The notes under the pieces were generated by a model. The model did no database searches. It saw only the letters and a list, made by a program, of their open reading frames with translations, and was not told the DNA's origin. The position numbers and the translations under genes were made by a program. A stretch of 64,000 bases of DNA from Acidobacterium capsulatum ATCC 51196 (GTDB taxonomy: Bacteria; Acidobacteriota; Terriglobia; Terriglobales; Acidobacteriaceae), in contig NC_012483.1 in NCBI RefSeq assembly GCF_000022565.1, positions 310,001 to 374,000 on the forward strand. The letters run 5' to 3'. This document shows, piece by piece, positions 8,084-16,513 of this stretch (positions are counted from its first letter, which is position 1; the number at the start of each line of letters is the position of its first letter).

Positions 8084-10192
8084 ATGACTGACACGCTCAA
8101 CGCTCTCGCCCACTCCTCCTCTGCTTACCTGCGCTCTGCCATGCACCAGCCGGTTCGGTGGCATAGCTGGGGCGACGACGCCTTTGCGCTGGCGGCGCAA
8201 GAGGACAAGCCCGTATTGCTGGACATCGGCGCGGTCTGGTGCCACTGGTGCCATGTCATGGACCGCGAGTCCTACGAGAATCCAGCCATCGCCGCGGTGA
8301 TCAACGAGCACTTCATCGCCATCAAGGTAGACCGCGACGAACGCCCTGATGTCGATAGCCGTTACCAGGCCGCCGTGCAGGCCATGGCCGGCCAGGGCGG
8401 ATGGCCGCTCACGGCAATTCTCACGCCTGAAGGCAAGCCGTTTTTCGGCGGCACCTATTTCCCTCCGGAGGACCGCTATGGCCGCCCCGGCTTTGAGCGC
8501 GTGCTGCGCAGTCTCGCCGATGTGTGGCAGAACCGCCGCGGAGAAGCTCTGGAGACCGCCAACAGCGTGCTTGGCGCCATCGAGCATGGCGAATCCTTTG
8601 CCGGACGGTCGGGCACGCTGTCGATCAGCATCGTTGAAAAGCTGGTGAGCAGCGCCGTGCAGCAATTTGACGCGCGCTATGGCGGCTTTGGCTCGCAGCC
8701 CAAGTTCCCGCATCCATCCGCGATGGACATGCTCATCGACACAGCCTCGCGCACCGGCAACGAGCGTGTGCGCGAGGCGGCGACCGTCACCCTCCGCAAA
8801 ATGGCCGCTGGAGGTGTGTACGACCAGCTTGCCGGCGGATTCCACCGCTACTCGGTGGACGAGCAGTGGATCGTGCCGCACTTCGAGAAGATGCTTTATG
8901 ACAACGCGGGCCTGCTCTCAAACTATGTGCATGCCTTCCAGAGCTTTGTTGAGCCTGAATTCGCGGCCGTCGCCGTCGACATCATCCGCTGGATGGACGA
9001 ATGCCTCAGCGACCGCGAGCGCGGCGGCTTTTATGCCTCGCAGGATGCCGACATCAATCTCGACGATGACGGAGACTACTTCACCTGGACACTCGCCGAG
9101 GCTCGCGCCGTGCTCAGCAACGAAGAGCTCGCCGTAGCCGCTTCCTACTTCGACATTGGCGAAATGGGAGACATGCATCACAACCCGCAAAAGAATGTGC
9201 TCCACTCGAAGCGCACGCTGGCCGAGGTCGCCGCCGCACTGAGTCTGAGCGCAGAAGAGGCGCAGAAAAAACTGGATTCCGCAAAGTCAAAGCTGCTGGC
9301 TGCGCGCCGCGAACGTCCCACGCCCTTCATCGACACGACCATCTACACCAGTTGGAATGCGCTGGCGATTTCCGCCTATCTGCAGGCCGCGCGCGTGCTC
9401 GATCTGCCGCATGCGCGCACCTTCGCCCTGCTGACGCTCGACCGCATTCTGCGCGAAGCCTGGAGCGAGACCTCCGGATTGTCGCATGTCGTCGCCTATG
9501 CCGATGGAAAGTCTCCCGCAGCCTGGGTCGCAGGCGTACTCGACGACTATGCCTTCCTCACTGACGCCTGCCTTGAGGCATGGGAGAGCACCGGCGACCG
9601 CAAATATTACGACGCCGCGGCACAAATAGCGGACGCGATGATCGCGCGCTTCTATGACCAGACCTCCGGCGCATTCTTTGACACGGAGATTCAGGGCAGC
9701 AAGCTCGGCGCGCTCGCCGCGCGGCGCAAGCCGCTGCAGGACACGCCCACTCCGGCCGGCAATCCGGCGGCAGCCTCGGCTTTGCTCCGTCTGGCTTCAC
9801 TCAGCGGAGAGAAGCGTCATGCGGAGCTGGCCGAAGACACACTCGAAGCCTTCGCCGGCGTCGTGGAGCACTTCGGTCTCTACGCAGGCACTTACGGGTT
9901 GGCGCTGCTGCGCTTTCTGCTTCCGCCCGCGCAGATCATCGTGGCGGGCGATGGACCCCGGGCGAGGGAACTGGCCGCCATGGCCGTGGCTCGCTATGCG
10001 GTAAACAAATCAGTCGTGCAATTCGATGCCGCCCAGTTAGCCGTCGAGAACCTGCCCCCCGCACTGGCCGAGACTCTGCCGCATCTTTCCGGCTTTACTG
10101 AGCCGGTTGCCCTGGTCTGCCAGGGAATGAGTTGCCAGCCGCCCATCACCGAGCCTCAGGCGTTGCTGGAGGCTCTGCATTCAGCCGTTTAG
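8084..10192 (+). CDS. DUF255 thioredoxin-fold / six-hairpin glycosidase-like protein (YyaL/SPATA20 family)
   Basis: About 702 residues. The N-terminal domain is thioredoxin-like with the family signature VWCHWCHVMDRESYENP near residue 44. The rest is an alpha/alpha toroid resembling six-hairpin glycosidases, with GGWPLTAILTPEGKPFFGGT, FPHPSAMDML and HFEKMLYDNAGL. ATG 8084 is preferred over GTG 8051 because family members begin close to the NRLAxExSPYLxxH-like segment, here LAHSSSAYLRSAMHQPV. It is predicted cytoplasmic. Members are universally conserved but biochemically obscure; a redox or carbohydrate-linked role is inferred from folds only. Confidence 0.9.
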   Translation: MTDTLNALAHSSSAYLRSAMHQPVRWHSWGDDAFALAAQEDKPVLLDIGAVWCHWCHVMDRESYENPAIAAVINEHFIAIKVDRDERPDVDSRYQAAVQAMAGQGGWPLTAILTPEGKPFFGGTYFPPEDRYGRPGFERVLRSLADVWQNRRGEALETANSVLGAIEHGESFAGRSGTLSISIVEKLVSSAVQQFDARYGGFGSQPKFPHPSAMDMLIDTASRTGNERVREAATVTLRKMAAGGVYDQLAGGFHRYSVDEQWIVPHFEKMLYDNAGLLSNYVHAFQSFVEPEFAAVAVDIIRWMDECLSDRERGGFYASQDADINLDDDGDYFTWTLAEARAVLSNEELAVAASYFDIGEMGDMHHNPQKNVLHSKRTLAEVAAALSLSAEEAQKKLDSAKSKLLAARRERPTPFIDTTIYTSWNALAISAYLQAARVLDLPHARTFALLTLDRILREAWSETSGLSHVVAYADGKSPAAWVAGVLDDYAFLTDACLEAWESTGDRKYYDAAAQIADAMIARFYDQTSGAFFDTEIQGSKLGALAARRKPLQDTPTPAGNPAAASALLRLASLSGEKRHAELAEDTLEAFAGVVEHFGLYAGTYGLALLRFLLPPAQIIVAGDGPRARELAAMAVARYAVNKSVVQFDAAQLAVENLPPALAETLPHLSGFTEPVALVCQGMSCQPPITEPQALLEALHSAV

Positions 10193-10335
10193 CGGGTTCC
10201 GCGGGCATACGGTCCCGCAACGCCCCGAGGCCCGTTTTGGGCCGCACCGGTGCTTCCGGCGATTCCCGGGCGACAACCGGTCCATAGGTTCGTACAATAG
10301 AAACAGGCGACTTCGCCTGGAGGATCAAACCGCGA

Positions 10336-10761
10336 ATGTATCCAGAAATTATGGTTATTCCGATGCGCGAGGAACTGACCCGCGTCGGCATCAAGGAAGC
10401 CCGCACAGCCGCTGACGTCGATGCGGCCCTGGCAGCTCCCGGCACCACCATGGTGGTCGTGAACTCGATCTGCGGTTGCGCTGCCGGAAAGATGCGCCCC
10501 GGCGTTCGCCTGGCGTTGCAGAATGCGGTGGTGCCCGACCAGTCGATCACCGTTTTTGCCGGACAGGATCGCGAAGCCACCGATCGCGCCCGCTCGTACT
10601 TTGAAGGCCATCCGCCTTCATCGCCGGCGATTGCTATTCTGCGCGACGGCAAGCTCATCTACCTGATGCAGCGCGCCATCATCGAGACGAACACCGCACA
10701 GGCCATCGGCCAGGAACTGGCCCGTGCCTTCAACGAATATTGCGCCAAAACCACGGCCTGA
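10336..10761 (+). CDS. Bacilliredoxin, BrxA/BrxB (YphP) family
   Basis: A 141-residue thioredoxin-fold protein of the DUF1094 family. The active-site motif is CGC inside NSICGCAAGKMRPGV (around residue 50), the hallmark of bacilliredoxins, which remove bacillithiol from oxidised protein thiols. CTGGAGGATC lies just upstream of the ATG. The gene stands alone and ends at a clear hairpin terminator. Presence of the family suggests low-molecular-weight thiol redox control by bacillithiol or a similar thiol; no bacillithiol synthesis gene is in the window. Confidence 0.9.
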   Translation: MYPEIMVIPMREELTRVGIKEARTAADVDAALAAPGTTMVVVNSICGCAAGKMRPGVRLALQNAVVPDQSITVFAGQDREATDRARSYFEGHPPSSPAIAILRDGKLIYLMQRAIIETNTAQAIGQELARAFNEYCAKTTA

Positions 10762-10781
10762 GATCTTCGTTTGCAATAAGC

Positions 10782-10809
10782 AAGGGCTGCGCCTCGCGCA
10801 GCCCTTTTA
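10782..10809 (+). terminator. Rho-independent terminator after the bacilliredoxin gene
   Basis: A 10-bp perfect stem, AAGGGCTGCG (10782-10791) with CGCAGCCCTT (10797-10806), separated by a 5-base loop and ending in a short T run. It serves the plus-strand gene; the flank is not A-rich enough to act well in the other direction. Confidence 0.85.
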
Positions 10810-10830
10810 CTTTGCTTTCAATACGATCAG

Positions 10831-11286
10831 CTATTCGGGCAGAGCATGCACGGCGGCCAGCGTGTCCGCATAGCTGATGGAAGGCTTCGGCTGCTGAGGC
10901 TGCTTGCTGTTCTGTGCTTCTTCCGTCTCGTCTACCTTCGGACCAAGGCCCAGCTTGATCAGCGCGCGGGCGTCGGGCAGCAGCTTGGTCTGCCAGCCGT
11001 GGTCGGCCTGATACTTGCGCATCGCAGCCTGCGTCTCGTCGTTCCAGTCACCGTTGGGCTCGCCCGTCAGGTAGTGTTCCCGAATCAGCGCTGCCTGAAT
11101 CTGCTCCACGCGTGAGGAGGCCATCGCGCGCTGTCCCCGAAGCTGATGGGGTTTGGAGTGATGCCGGAAGTAGTGATGGTGACGGTAATGATGGCGTCGG
11201 TGAGCTGGGCTGCCCCAGGCGGAGCTCGTGAGCAGCGCGGCGCACAATACAAAGGCGGCGATGTGCCAGGATCGCTTGGAAGGCAT
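10831..11286 (-). CDS. Exported protein with a peptidoglycan-binding-like domain and a His-rich linker
   Basis: A 151-residue protein starting with a signal peptide (KRSWHIAAFVLCAALLTSSA, cleavage near WGSPA). Immediately after it comes a His/Arg/Tyr-rich stretch with about ten histidines between residues 30 and 47. The core, from SRVEQIQAALIREHYL to ALIKLGLGP, resembles a PG_binding_1 repeat: two helices around GDWNDETQAAMRKYQ. The tail is rich in Gln, Lys and Pro. Probably periplasmic and wall-associated; the His cluster could bind metal, but that is speculation. Confidence 0.65.
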   Translation of the reverse strand: MPSKRSWHIAAFVLCAALLTSSAWGSPAHRRHHYRHHHYFRHHSKPHQLRGQRAMASSRVEQIQAALIREHYLTGEPNGDWNDETQAAMRKYQADHGWQTKLLPDARALIKLGLGPKVDETEEAQNSKQPQQPKPSISYADTLAAVHALPE

Positions 11287-11361
11287 CTAAAACAAAACCT
11301 CGACTACGTTTTTTGCTCTCACAGGCAGGGTATCGGCTGAAAACTGAAAATGCAATAGCAA

Positions 11362-11389
11362 GAAAAGCGGCTCCCACAAGGGGAGCCGC
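11362..11389 (-). terminator. Rho-independent terminator of the HtrA gene
   Basis: GCGGCTCCC (11367-11375) pairs with GGGAGCCGC (11381-11389) over a 5-base loop. Read on the minus strand the stem is followed by TTTTCT, the expected tail, about 20 bases after the protease stop codon. Confidence 0.85.
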
Positions 11390-11410
11390 CTTTGGTACTG
11401 CCCGGTTCTA

Positions 11411-12991
11411 TTACGGGAGCGTGCCGCCCACGTAGTTGGTCCCTGCGTTCGGGTCCTGCGGATTCACAAGCTGCAGAGCCACATCGTCGCCCGAGTGCAG
11501 GCCGCCCACAATCGCCTTGAACTCGGCCACGTTGTGTACCTGATGCCGGTTGATCGCAGTGATCACCATGCCCTCCGCGCCGTTCAGGTGCAACTGCGTG
11601 TCGGCAAAGGATCCCGGCTCCACACCCTGGATCAGCACGCCCTGAAGTCCGGCAGGAGCGCCCGGAGGCAGATTGCTGACCGTGATGCCCAGCTTCACGT
11701 GGCCGGTCTCTCCAGAGCCATTGCTGCCCGAACCCGAGCCGTTGCCGCCGTTGGCAATCAGCTTCTGCAGTTCCGACTGGCTGAAGATGGTCACGTTGGC
11801 TGTCTGCGGCTTGCCGTCATGCACAAAGCCCAGGTTGACGCTGCTTCCCGGCTTGCGAACCGAGATGTTGTTGATCAGGTCATTGCCGTCGCGGATCGGC
11901 GTGCCGTCCACGCTGGTAATGATGTCGCCCGGCTTCAGGCCGGCCTTGGCGGCAGGGGAGCCCGCCACTACGCTGCTGATCAGCACGCCCGACTTGACAC
12001 CATAAACATGCGCCACCGCCGGAGGCAGATTCTGCTGGAACTCAACGCCCAGACTGCCGCGAACCACCTTGTGCTCGGGGCCAATGAGCTGGTTATAGAC
12101 ATTGATGACGGTATTGGACGGCATAGCAAAACCAATGCCCTGGAAGCCGCCCGTCTCCGTGTAGATCGCCGTGTTCACGCCGATCACCTGGCCGTCCATG
12201 TTCACCAGCGGACCACCCGAATTGCCCGGGTTGATGGCCGCATCGGTCTGAATGTAGTGCTTGAACTCGCCCGCGGCGCCCGGCTCAATGTCGCGGTCCT
12301 TCGCGGAGACAATGCCTGCGGTCACCGTCTGGGTCAGCGCGAGCGGCGCGCCAATCGCGATCACCTGATCGCCCACCTGCATGGAGTCGGAATTCCCCAT
12401 TTGTACGACCGGCAGCGGATGGTCCACCTTGATCTTGATCACGGCGAGATCGGTGGACTTGTCGAAGCCAACCACCGTCGCTGTGTGCCCATTGGAGCCC
12501 GCCGGGTCCGACTTCAGCTTGACCAGAATGCTCGTCGCGCCCTTGATCACGTGGTAGTTGGTGATGATGTAGCCATGCGGATCCACAATGAAGCCGGAAC
12601 CCAGCGCTTCCCGCACCTGGCCGCTATCATCGGGCTGCCCCTCTTGCGGGCCCATCGGGCCCATGCCAAAGAAGTGCTGAAAGAACTGCTGCATGCCATT
12701 GTCCCCGCCGGGGCCCATCTGCTGCTGATTGTTGACATGCTTGGGGACCGTCTCGGTGCTGATGTTCACGACGGCCGGGCTGACTTCTTTGGCGATCTTG
12801 GTGAAGTTGGTCGCCAGATTGACCGGCTTGGGGATCGTCAGTTGAGCTGCATCGGAGCTGTTCACCTTCTCCTGACCATGCACGCCGTGCGCGGCGATAG
12901 AACCAATCAGAATGCCCGCGGATAAGGTGGCAAGAATGGTGAACGTAGAAGCGAGACGGCGATTACCGAGACGCCGAAGCATTGATTTCAT
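11411..12991 (-). CDS. HtrA/DegP-family periplasmic serine protease
   Basis: A 526-residue protease-chaperone for misfolded envelope proteins. An N-terminal hydrophobic segment (FTILATLSAGILIGSIAAHG) acts as membrane anchor or signal. The trypsin-like domain shows all three catalytic residues: His in YIITNYHVIKGA, Asp in STDLAVIKI and Ser in NPGNSGGPLVN. Two PDZ domains follow, the first from GVLISSVVAGSPAAKAGLKP, the second after a Gly/Ser-rich linker (NGGNGSGSGSNGSG), with VLIQGVEPGSFAD. A Met/Gly/Gln-rich loop precedes the catalytic domain, as in MucD/DegQ relatives. It is a single-gene unit with its own terminator. Confidence 0.94.
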   Translation of the reverse strand: MKSMLRRLGNRRLASTFTILATLSAGILIGSIAAHGVHGQEKVNSSDAAQLTIPKPVNLATNFTKIAKEVSPAVVNISTETVPKHVNNQQQMGPGGDNGMQQFFQHFFGMGPMGPQEGQPDDSGQVREALGSGFIVDPHGYIITNYHVIKGATSILVKLKSDPAGSNGHTATVVGFDKSTDLAVIKIKVDHPLPVVQMGNSDSMQVGDQVIAIGAPLALTQTVTAGIVSAKDRDIEPGAAGEFKHYIQTDAAINPGNSGGPLVNMDGQVIGVNTAIYTETGGFQGIGFAMPSNTVINVYNQLIGPEHKVVRGSLGVEFQQNLPPAVAHVYGVKSGVLISSVVAGSPAAKAGLKPGDIITSVDGTPIRDGNDLINNISVRKPGSSVNLGFVHDGKPQTANVTIFSQSELQKLIANGGNGSGSGSNGSGETGHVKLGITVSNLPPGAPAGLQGVLIQGVEPGSFADTQLHLNGAEGMVITAINRHQVHNVAEFKAIVGGLHSGDDVALQLVNPQDPNAGTNYVGGTLP

Positions 12992-13139
12992 TTGGGTCTA
13001 ACCTCGTATCTTCATTCAGAAACGTAAAACTTTTCCCGTCAACAGTATAGAGCGGGAGCATTGCAGGCGGTGCGCGCCACTGCTGAGCGGCCCGCAACTT
13101 TTAGACGCACCACTTCACACATACGTCATAGGGTACGTA

Positions 13140-14066
13140 TTAGATGGAAGGCATTTCCGGCATCGTGGGTTGCATGCGCGACGGCATCAATTCCGTGACG
13201 CCAATCCCGGCCAGAATCAGCAACGCACCCACAATCTCCCTTCCGTGCAGCCCGGTTCTCAGCACCAGAAAGGCGGTCACCCAGGCAAAAACCGGCTCCA
13301 GCGCAAGAATCAGCGCCGTGTGTGTCGCTGGCAAAATTTGCTGCGCCCAGGCCTGCACGGTAAAGGCCGCCGCCGTCGCCAGCACCGCTGCCACCACAAG
13401 GGCGATCACCACGCGCGGTGTCCAATGCACCCAGCACTTCTCCAGCAGGGGAGTCGTCACCCCCATCGCCAGCGTGCAAAATACAATCTGCAGAATTGCG
13501 AGCTGCTCAAAATCAAACCGGGGCGAGAAATGCGCCAGAGCAATCACGTGCAATGAAAACCCCAGCGCGCAGGCCAGCGTCAACAGGTCGCCCGGATTGA
13601 TCTCCCGCAGCATCAATATGGACCATCCGCTCCCTTGCGGAGCGGTCAGCAGCACAATGCCCACAAACGCCGCCACAACTCCCAGCCACGCATTCCACTT
13701 CGGCAAGCTCGCGCCCGGCGGCCGCAGCCCCGGAATCCCCGCCAGCAGCGGAACCAGAACCACCACCAGTCCCGTCAAAAAAGCTGACTTGGAGGGAGTC
13801 GTCAGCCGCAATCCGGCCGTTTGAAACTGATATCCAGCCGCAAGACACAGCCCCGTCAGCGCGCCCGCGCCCAGGGTCGCCCAGCGCAGCCTGCGCAGAC
13901 GCCGCCCATAAATCGCAAGCAGGCACGCCGAGGCAATGGTCATGCGAATGAGGTTGAAGAGCAGCGGAGAGATGTCCGCCAGCGCGCTCTTGATCACTAC
14001 AAACGTAGCGCCCCATACACAAACCACAGCCGTAAGCATGAGATGGGCGCGCAGCTTATGCGACAT
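13140..14066 (-). CDS. EamA-family (DMT) membrane transporter
   Basis: An integral inner-membrane protein of about 308 residues with ten predicted hydrophobic helices in two EamA repeats (LMLTAVVCVWGATFVVIKSA at the start; the second repeat from LLTLACALGFSLHVIAL). Such proteins export or import small metabolites; the substrate here is unknown. The start is set at ATG 14066 (MSHKLRAHL) because earlier in-frame sequence is polar and overlaps the divergent promoter region of the GH28 gene. An extended start at 14108 is possible. Confidence 0.88.
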   Translation of the reverse strand: MSHKLRAHLMLTAVVCVWGATFVVIKSALADISPLLFNLIRMTIASACLLAIYGRRLRRLRWATLGAGALTGLCLAAGYQFQTAGLRLTTPSKSAFLTGLVVVLVPLLAGIPGLRPPGASLPKWNAWLGVVAAFVGIVLLTAPQGSGWSILMLREINPGDLLTLACALGFSLHVIALAHFSPRFDFEQLAILQIVFCTLAMGVTTPLLEKCWVHWTPRVVIALVVAAVLATAAAFTVQAWAQQILPATHTALILALEPVFAWVTAFLVLRTGLHGREIVGALLILAGIGVTELMPSRMQPTMPEMPSI

Positions 14067-14157
14067 GCTGGCAGCATAGCAGCCGGGCCGCTCTTCATTC
14101 GTAAGCACTCGAGCTGCGATGCAAGCGAGTGGTCTGACCTGTTACTATGGCCCTCGC

Positions 14158-15801
14158 ATGAAAACCATCGATTCCGTTCGTCGCGATCTTCTCCGCTTTG
14201 GCAGTTTCGGCGTTGCTGCCGCGGCGGCTCCTGCTCTGGCTCTTGCTGCGGACAGGCACTCTCCCGCTGCCCGTCCTGACCATGCCGCTGCGACACCCAC
14301 GTTCAACGTGCGCCACTACGGCGCAACGGGAGACGGCAAAACCGTCGATTCGCCTGCCATCAACCGTGCGATCGAGGCGGCCGCAGCAGCCGGCGGCGGA
14401 ACGGTCGTCTTTCCGGCCGGCGTTTACATGAGCTTTTCCATCCGCCTGAAGAGCAACGTGCATCTCTACCTCTCGCGGGGCTGCACCATTCTCGCGGCGG
14501 ACTCGCCCACCCCCGGCGAACAGACCGGCTATCGCGGCGGCGTCTATGATGCAGCCGAGCCGAACACCCCCTGGGAGCATTACCAGGACTACGGTCACAA
14601 TCACTGGCACAATTCGCTTCTCTGGGGGGAGGATCTCCACGACATCAGCATCACCGGACCCGGGCTGATCTGGGGCCGAGGCCTTTCCAATGGACGCAAG
14701 CAGGGCGAATGGAGCACGGCATTCGTCGCCGAGCAGGCCGGTGTCGGCAACAAGGCCATCGCCCTCAAGAAGTGTCACAACGTAATTCTGCGGGACTTCT
14801 CCATCCTGAAAGGTGGTCACTTCGGCCTGCTCCTCACCGGCGTGGACAACCTCACCATCGACAATCTCATCATCGACACCGACCGCGACGGCATGGACAT
14901 TGATTGCTGCCAGAACGTGCGCGTCACCAACTGCACCGTCAACTCCCCATGGGACGATGGCATCTGCCCAAAATCCAGCTACGCCCTCGGCTACCGCCGC
15001 GACACCAAAAATGTGACCATCAGCAACTGCTGGGTCACCGGCACTTATCAGCTCGGCTCCATCATCGACGGCACCTTCCGCAAATTTCCCGAGGATCAGC
15101 CCATCTGGAGAACCGGGCGCATCAAGTGCGGCACCGAGTCCAACGGCGGCTTTATCAATATCACGATTACAAACTGCACCTTTGAGGGCTGCTACGGCTA
15201 CGCGCTCGAAACCGTGGACGGCGCGCTGCTCGAAGACATCACCATTTCCAACACCACCATGCGCGATCTGACCTGCGGCCCGCTCTTTCTCCGTCTCGGT
15301 GCGCGCCTGCGTGGCCCCGAGGCAACCACGCAGATCGGAAAGCTGCGACGCATCCTCGTCAGCAATCTCGACTGCTACAACGCAACTCCCAAATTCAGCT
15401 CCATTTTTGCCGGCCTGCCCGGCCATGAGATTGAAGACGTCAAGCTCTCGAACATCTATATCGAAACCTCTGGCGGTCACAACACACCCATCGCCGCACC
15501 GCCCAACAAGCCGGCCGGTTATCCTGAGCCGACCATGTTCGGCACCACCCCGGCGTATGGCTTCTTTATCCGCAATCTGCGCAATCTTGAGATGAGTCAT
15601 GTCGAGTTGGCCACACGCGCGAACGATGTGCGCCCGGCCATCTACCTTGATCGCGTCGACCGCGCCGACTTCTTCGCCATCACCGCGCCCGTTCACCAGG
15701 GCGGCGCATTCTCGCTGCACAACGTGAAGGACTTTCGCGTGGGCTGGAGCCGCGCAGCCGCCGACCGCAATCTGCCCGAGGCTGACAATCTGACCCTCTG
15801 A
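14158..15801 (+). CDS. GH28-family glycoside hydrolase (polygalacturonase-like), Tat-exported
   Basis: A secreted beta-helix enzyme of about 547 residues, expected to hydrolyse pectic polysaccharide such as polygalacturonan or rhamnogalacturonan. ATG 14158 gives an N-terminus with a twin-arginine signal, RRDLLRFGSFGVAAAAAPAL. The pectate-lyase-3-like opening FNVRHYGATGDGKTVDSPAI follows. GH28 catalytic landmarks are the DTDRDGMDID segment, WDDGICPKS (paired Asp) and TGRIKCGTES (the RIK substrate-binding element). The fold and catalytic set are clear, the exact polymer is not. Two 25-bp tandem repeats begin 11 bases after the stop. Confidence 0.9.
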   Translation: MKTIDSVRRDLLRFGSFGVAAAAAPALALAADRHSPAARPDHAAATPTFNVRHYGATGDGKTVDSPAINRAIEAAAAAGGGTVVFPAGVYMSFSIRLKSNVHLYLSRGCTILAADSPTPGEQTGYRGGVYDAAEPNTPWEHYQDYGHNHWHNSLLWGEDLHDISITGPGLIWGRGLSNGRKQGEWSTAFVAEQAGVGNKAIALKKCHNVILRDFSILKGGHFGLLLTGVDNLTIDNLIIDTDRDGMDIDCCQNVRVTNCTVNSPWDDGICPKSSYALGYRRDTKNVTISNCWVTGTYQLGSIIDGTFRKFPEDQPIWRTGRIKCGTESNGGFINITITNCTFEGCYGYALETVDGALLEDITISNTTMRDLTCGPLFLRLGARLRGPEATTQIGKLRRILVSNLDCYNATPKFSSIFAGLPGHEIEDVKLSNIYIETSGGHNTPIAAPPNKPAGYPEPTMFGTTPAYGFFIRNLRNLEMSHVELATRANDVRPAIYLDRVDRADFFAITAPVHQGGAFSLHNVKDFRVGWSRAAADRNLPEADNLTL

Positions 15802-15812
15802 CTCCCGATCGC

Positions 15813-15862
15813 GCCACCACCGGAAATATGGCCCGATGCCGCCGCCGGAAATATGGCCTGAT
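15813..15862 (+). repeat. Two adjacent 25-bp direct repeats
   Basis: Units 15813-15837 and 15838-15862 share the core CCGGAAATATGGCC and agree at 22 of 25 positions. They abut exactly, directly after the GH28 stop codon. Confidence 0.85.
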
Positions 15863-16078
15863 CTTGATATCCTGAAAGCAGGGAAGTCTCCACTCCAGCG
15901 CGAACATCCAGTCCGCGCCGGAGTCCGTCTAAGGCTGGTCCGGGGGCCAATCCGGAATCAACTCCAGACCTGCGATCCAGACCCGACTCCAGACCCGTTC
16001 TGGCGGCGCGCAAGTCCTTCCAGCGTCAGGCCAAAAGCCGGGTGCCCACGTCCAGGCTTAGGGTAAAAGCCGGGGTGC

Positions 16079-16104
16079 CCCACGTCCGTGTGTTCGGACG
16101 TGGG
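16079..16104. repeat. Hairpin in a GTGCCCCACGTCCG-type intergenic repeat
   Basis: CCCACGTCCG (16079-16088) and CGGACGTGGG (16095-16104) form a perfect 10-bp stem with a 6-base loop. The preceding AAAAGCCGGGGTGCCC matches a second copy about 40 bases upstream that lacks the hairpin. There is no T run, so it is not a typical terminator. Confidence 0.7.
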
Positions 16105-16143
16105 AGGAAAACTTGTGCCATGCAGTCGCAATATATGCGCTGA

Positions 16144-16166
16144 AAATGTGAATTCCATTTCACATT
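16144..16166. repeat. 23-bp palindrome, copy 1 (AAATGTGAAT-N5-TTCACATT)
   Basis: First of three copies. This one extends to a perfect 12-bp inverted repeat, TGAAAATGTGAA (16141-16152) and TTCACATTTTCA (16159-16170), around a 6-base centre. The copies share arm sequence and exact spacing. Confidence 0.85.
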
Positions 16167-16266
16167 TTCACGCCGCCCCAAAAATCGCCATTAAGTTCCA
16201 TCGCTGCAACGAGATAGCTCTGTCCCGTGTGCAGTCTCCAGCGGCGGCTGAGAAAAAAACATGGGC

Positions 16267-16289
16267 AAACGTGAATAGCAATTCACATT
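16267..16289. repeat. 23-bp palindrome, copy 2 (AAACGTGAAT-N5-TTCACATT)
   Basis: Second copy, 123 bases after the first. It differs from copy 1 in one arm position (C for T) and in the 5-base centre. Confidence 0.8.
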
Positions 16290-16371
16290 CTTCTGGAAGA
16301 ATGGTGTAAGTCATTGAAAAAGATGGCGTTATCTCTCCCCCGAAAGGCCATTTCCTCGCATTTGCCCGTAA

Positions 16372-16394
16372 AAATGCGAATTCACATTCACATT
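16372..16394. repeat. 23-bp palindrome, copy 3 (AAATGCGAAT-N5-TTCACATT)
   Basis: Third copy, 105 bases after the second. The left arm has one change (C for T). It is followed by a small GCAAAC/GTTTGC inverted repeat at 16396-16413. Confidence 0.8.
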
Positions 16395-16513
16395 TGCAAA
16401 CGTGTCTGTTTGCGGACCGCATACGCAAATGCCGAGTCGGGCAAAATCGCTCCGGCTTTTCTACGTTGCCCTGAATGTCGGGGGAATGAAAGGGAGGGGA
16501 ATACAAAGCAAAA

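Larger units (their letters stand above)
15802..16513. other. Non-coding 700-bp region with several repeat families
   Basis: No credible gene is seen. The stretch holds a pair of adjacent 25-bp repeats, a pair of AAAAGCCGGG(G)TGCCC motifs about 40 bases apart, the second leading into a 10-bp-stem hairpin, and three copies of a 23-bp TTCACATT palindrome. It lies downstream of both GH28 (plus) and tRNA-Ser (minus), so most of it is not upstream regulatory DNA for either. Confidence 0.7.

Noticed and set aside
11495-12925. Open frame of 476 codons antisense to the HtrA gene
   Set aside because: His/Arg/Asp-rich low-information product with no ribosome site; the HtrA frame is certain.
14095-15720. 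Open frame of 541 codons antisense to the GH28 gene
   Set aside because: The GH28 frame has a Tat signal and catalytic motifs; the antisense frame has no family features.
16144-16394. CRP/FNR sites
   Set aside because: The half sites resemble TGTGA/TCACA but the spacing is N8 rather than N6 (CRP) and the core differs from FNR (TTGAT).
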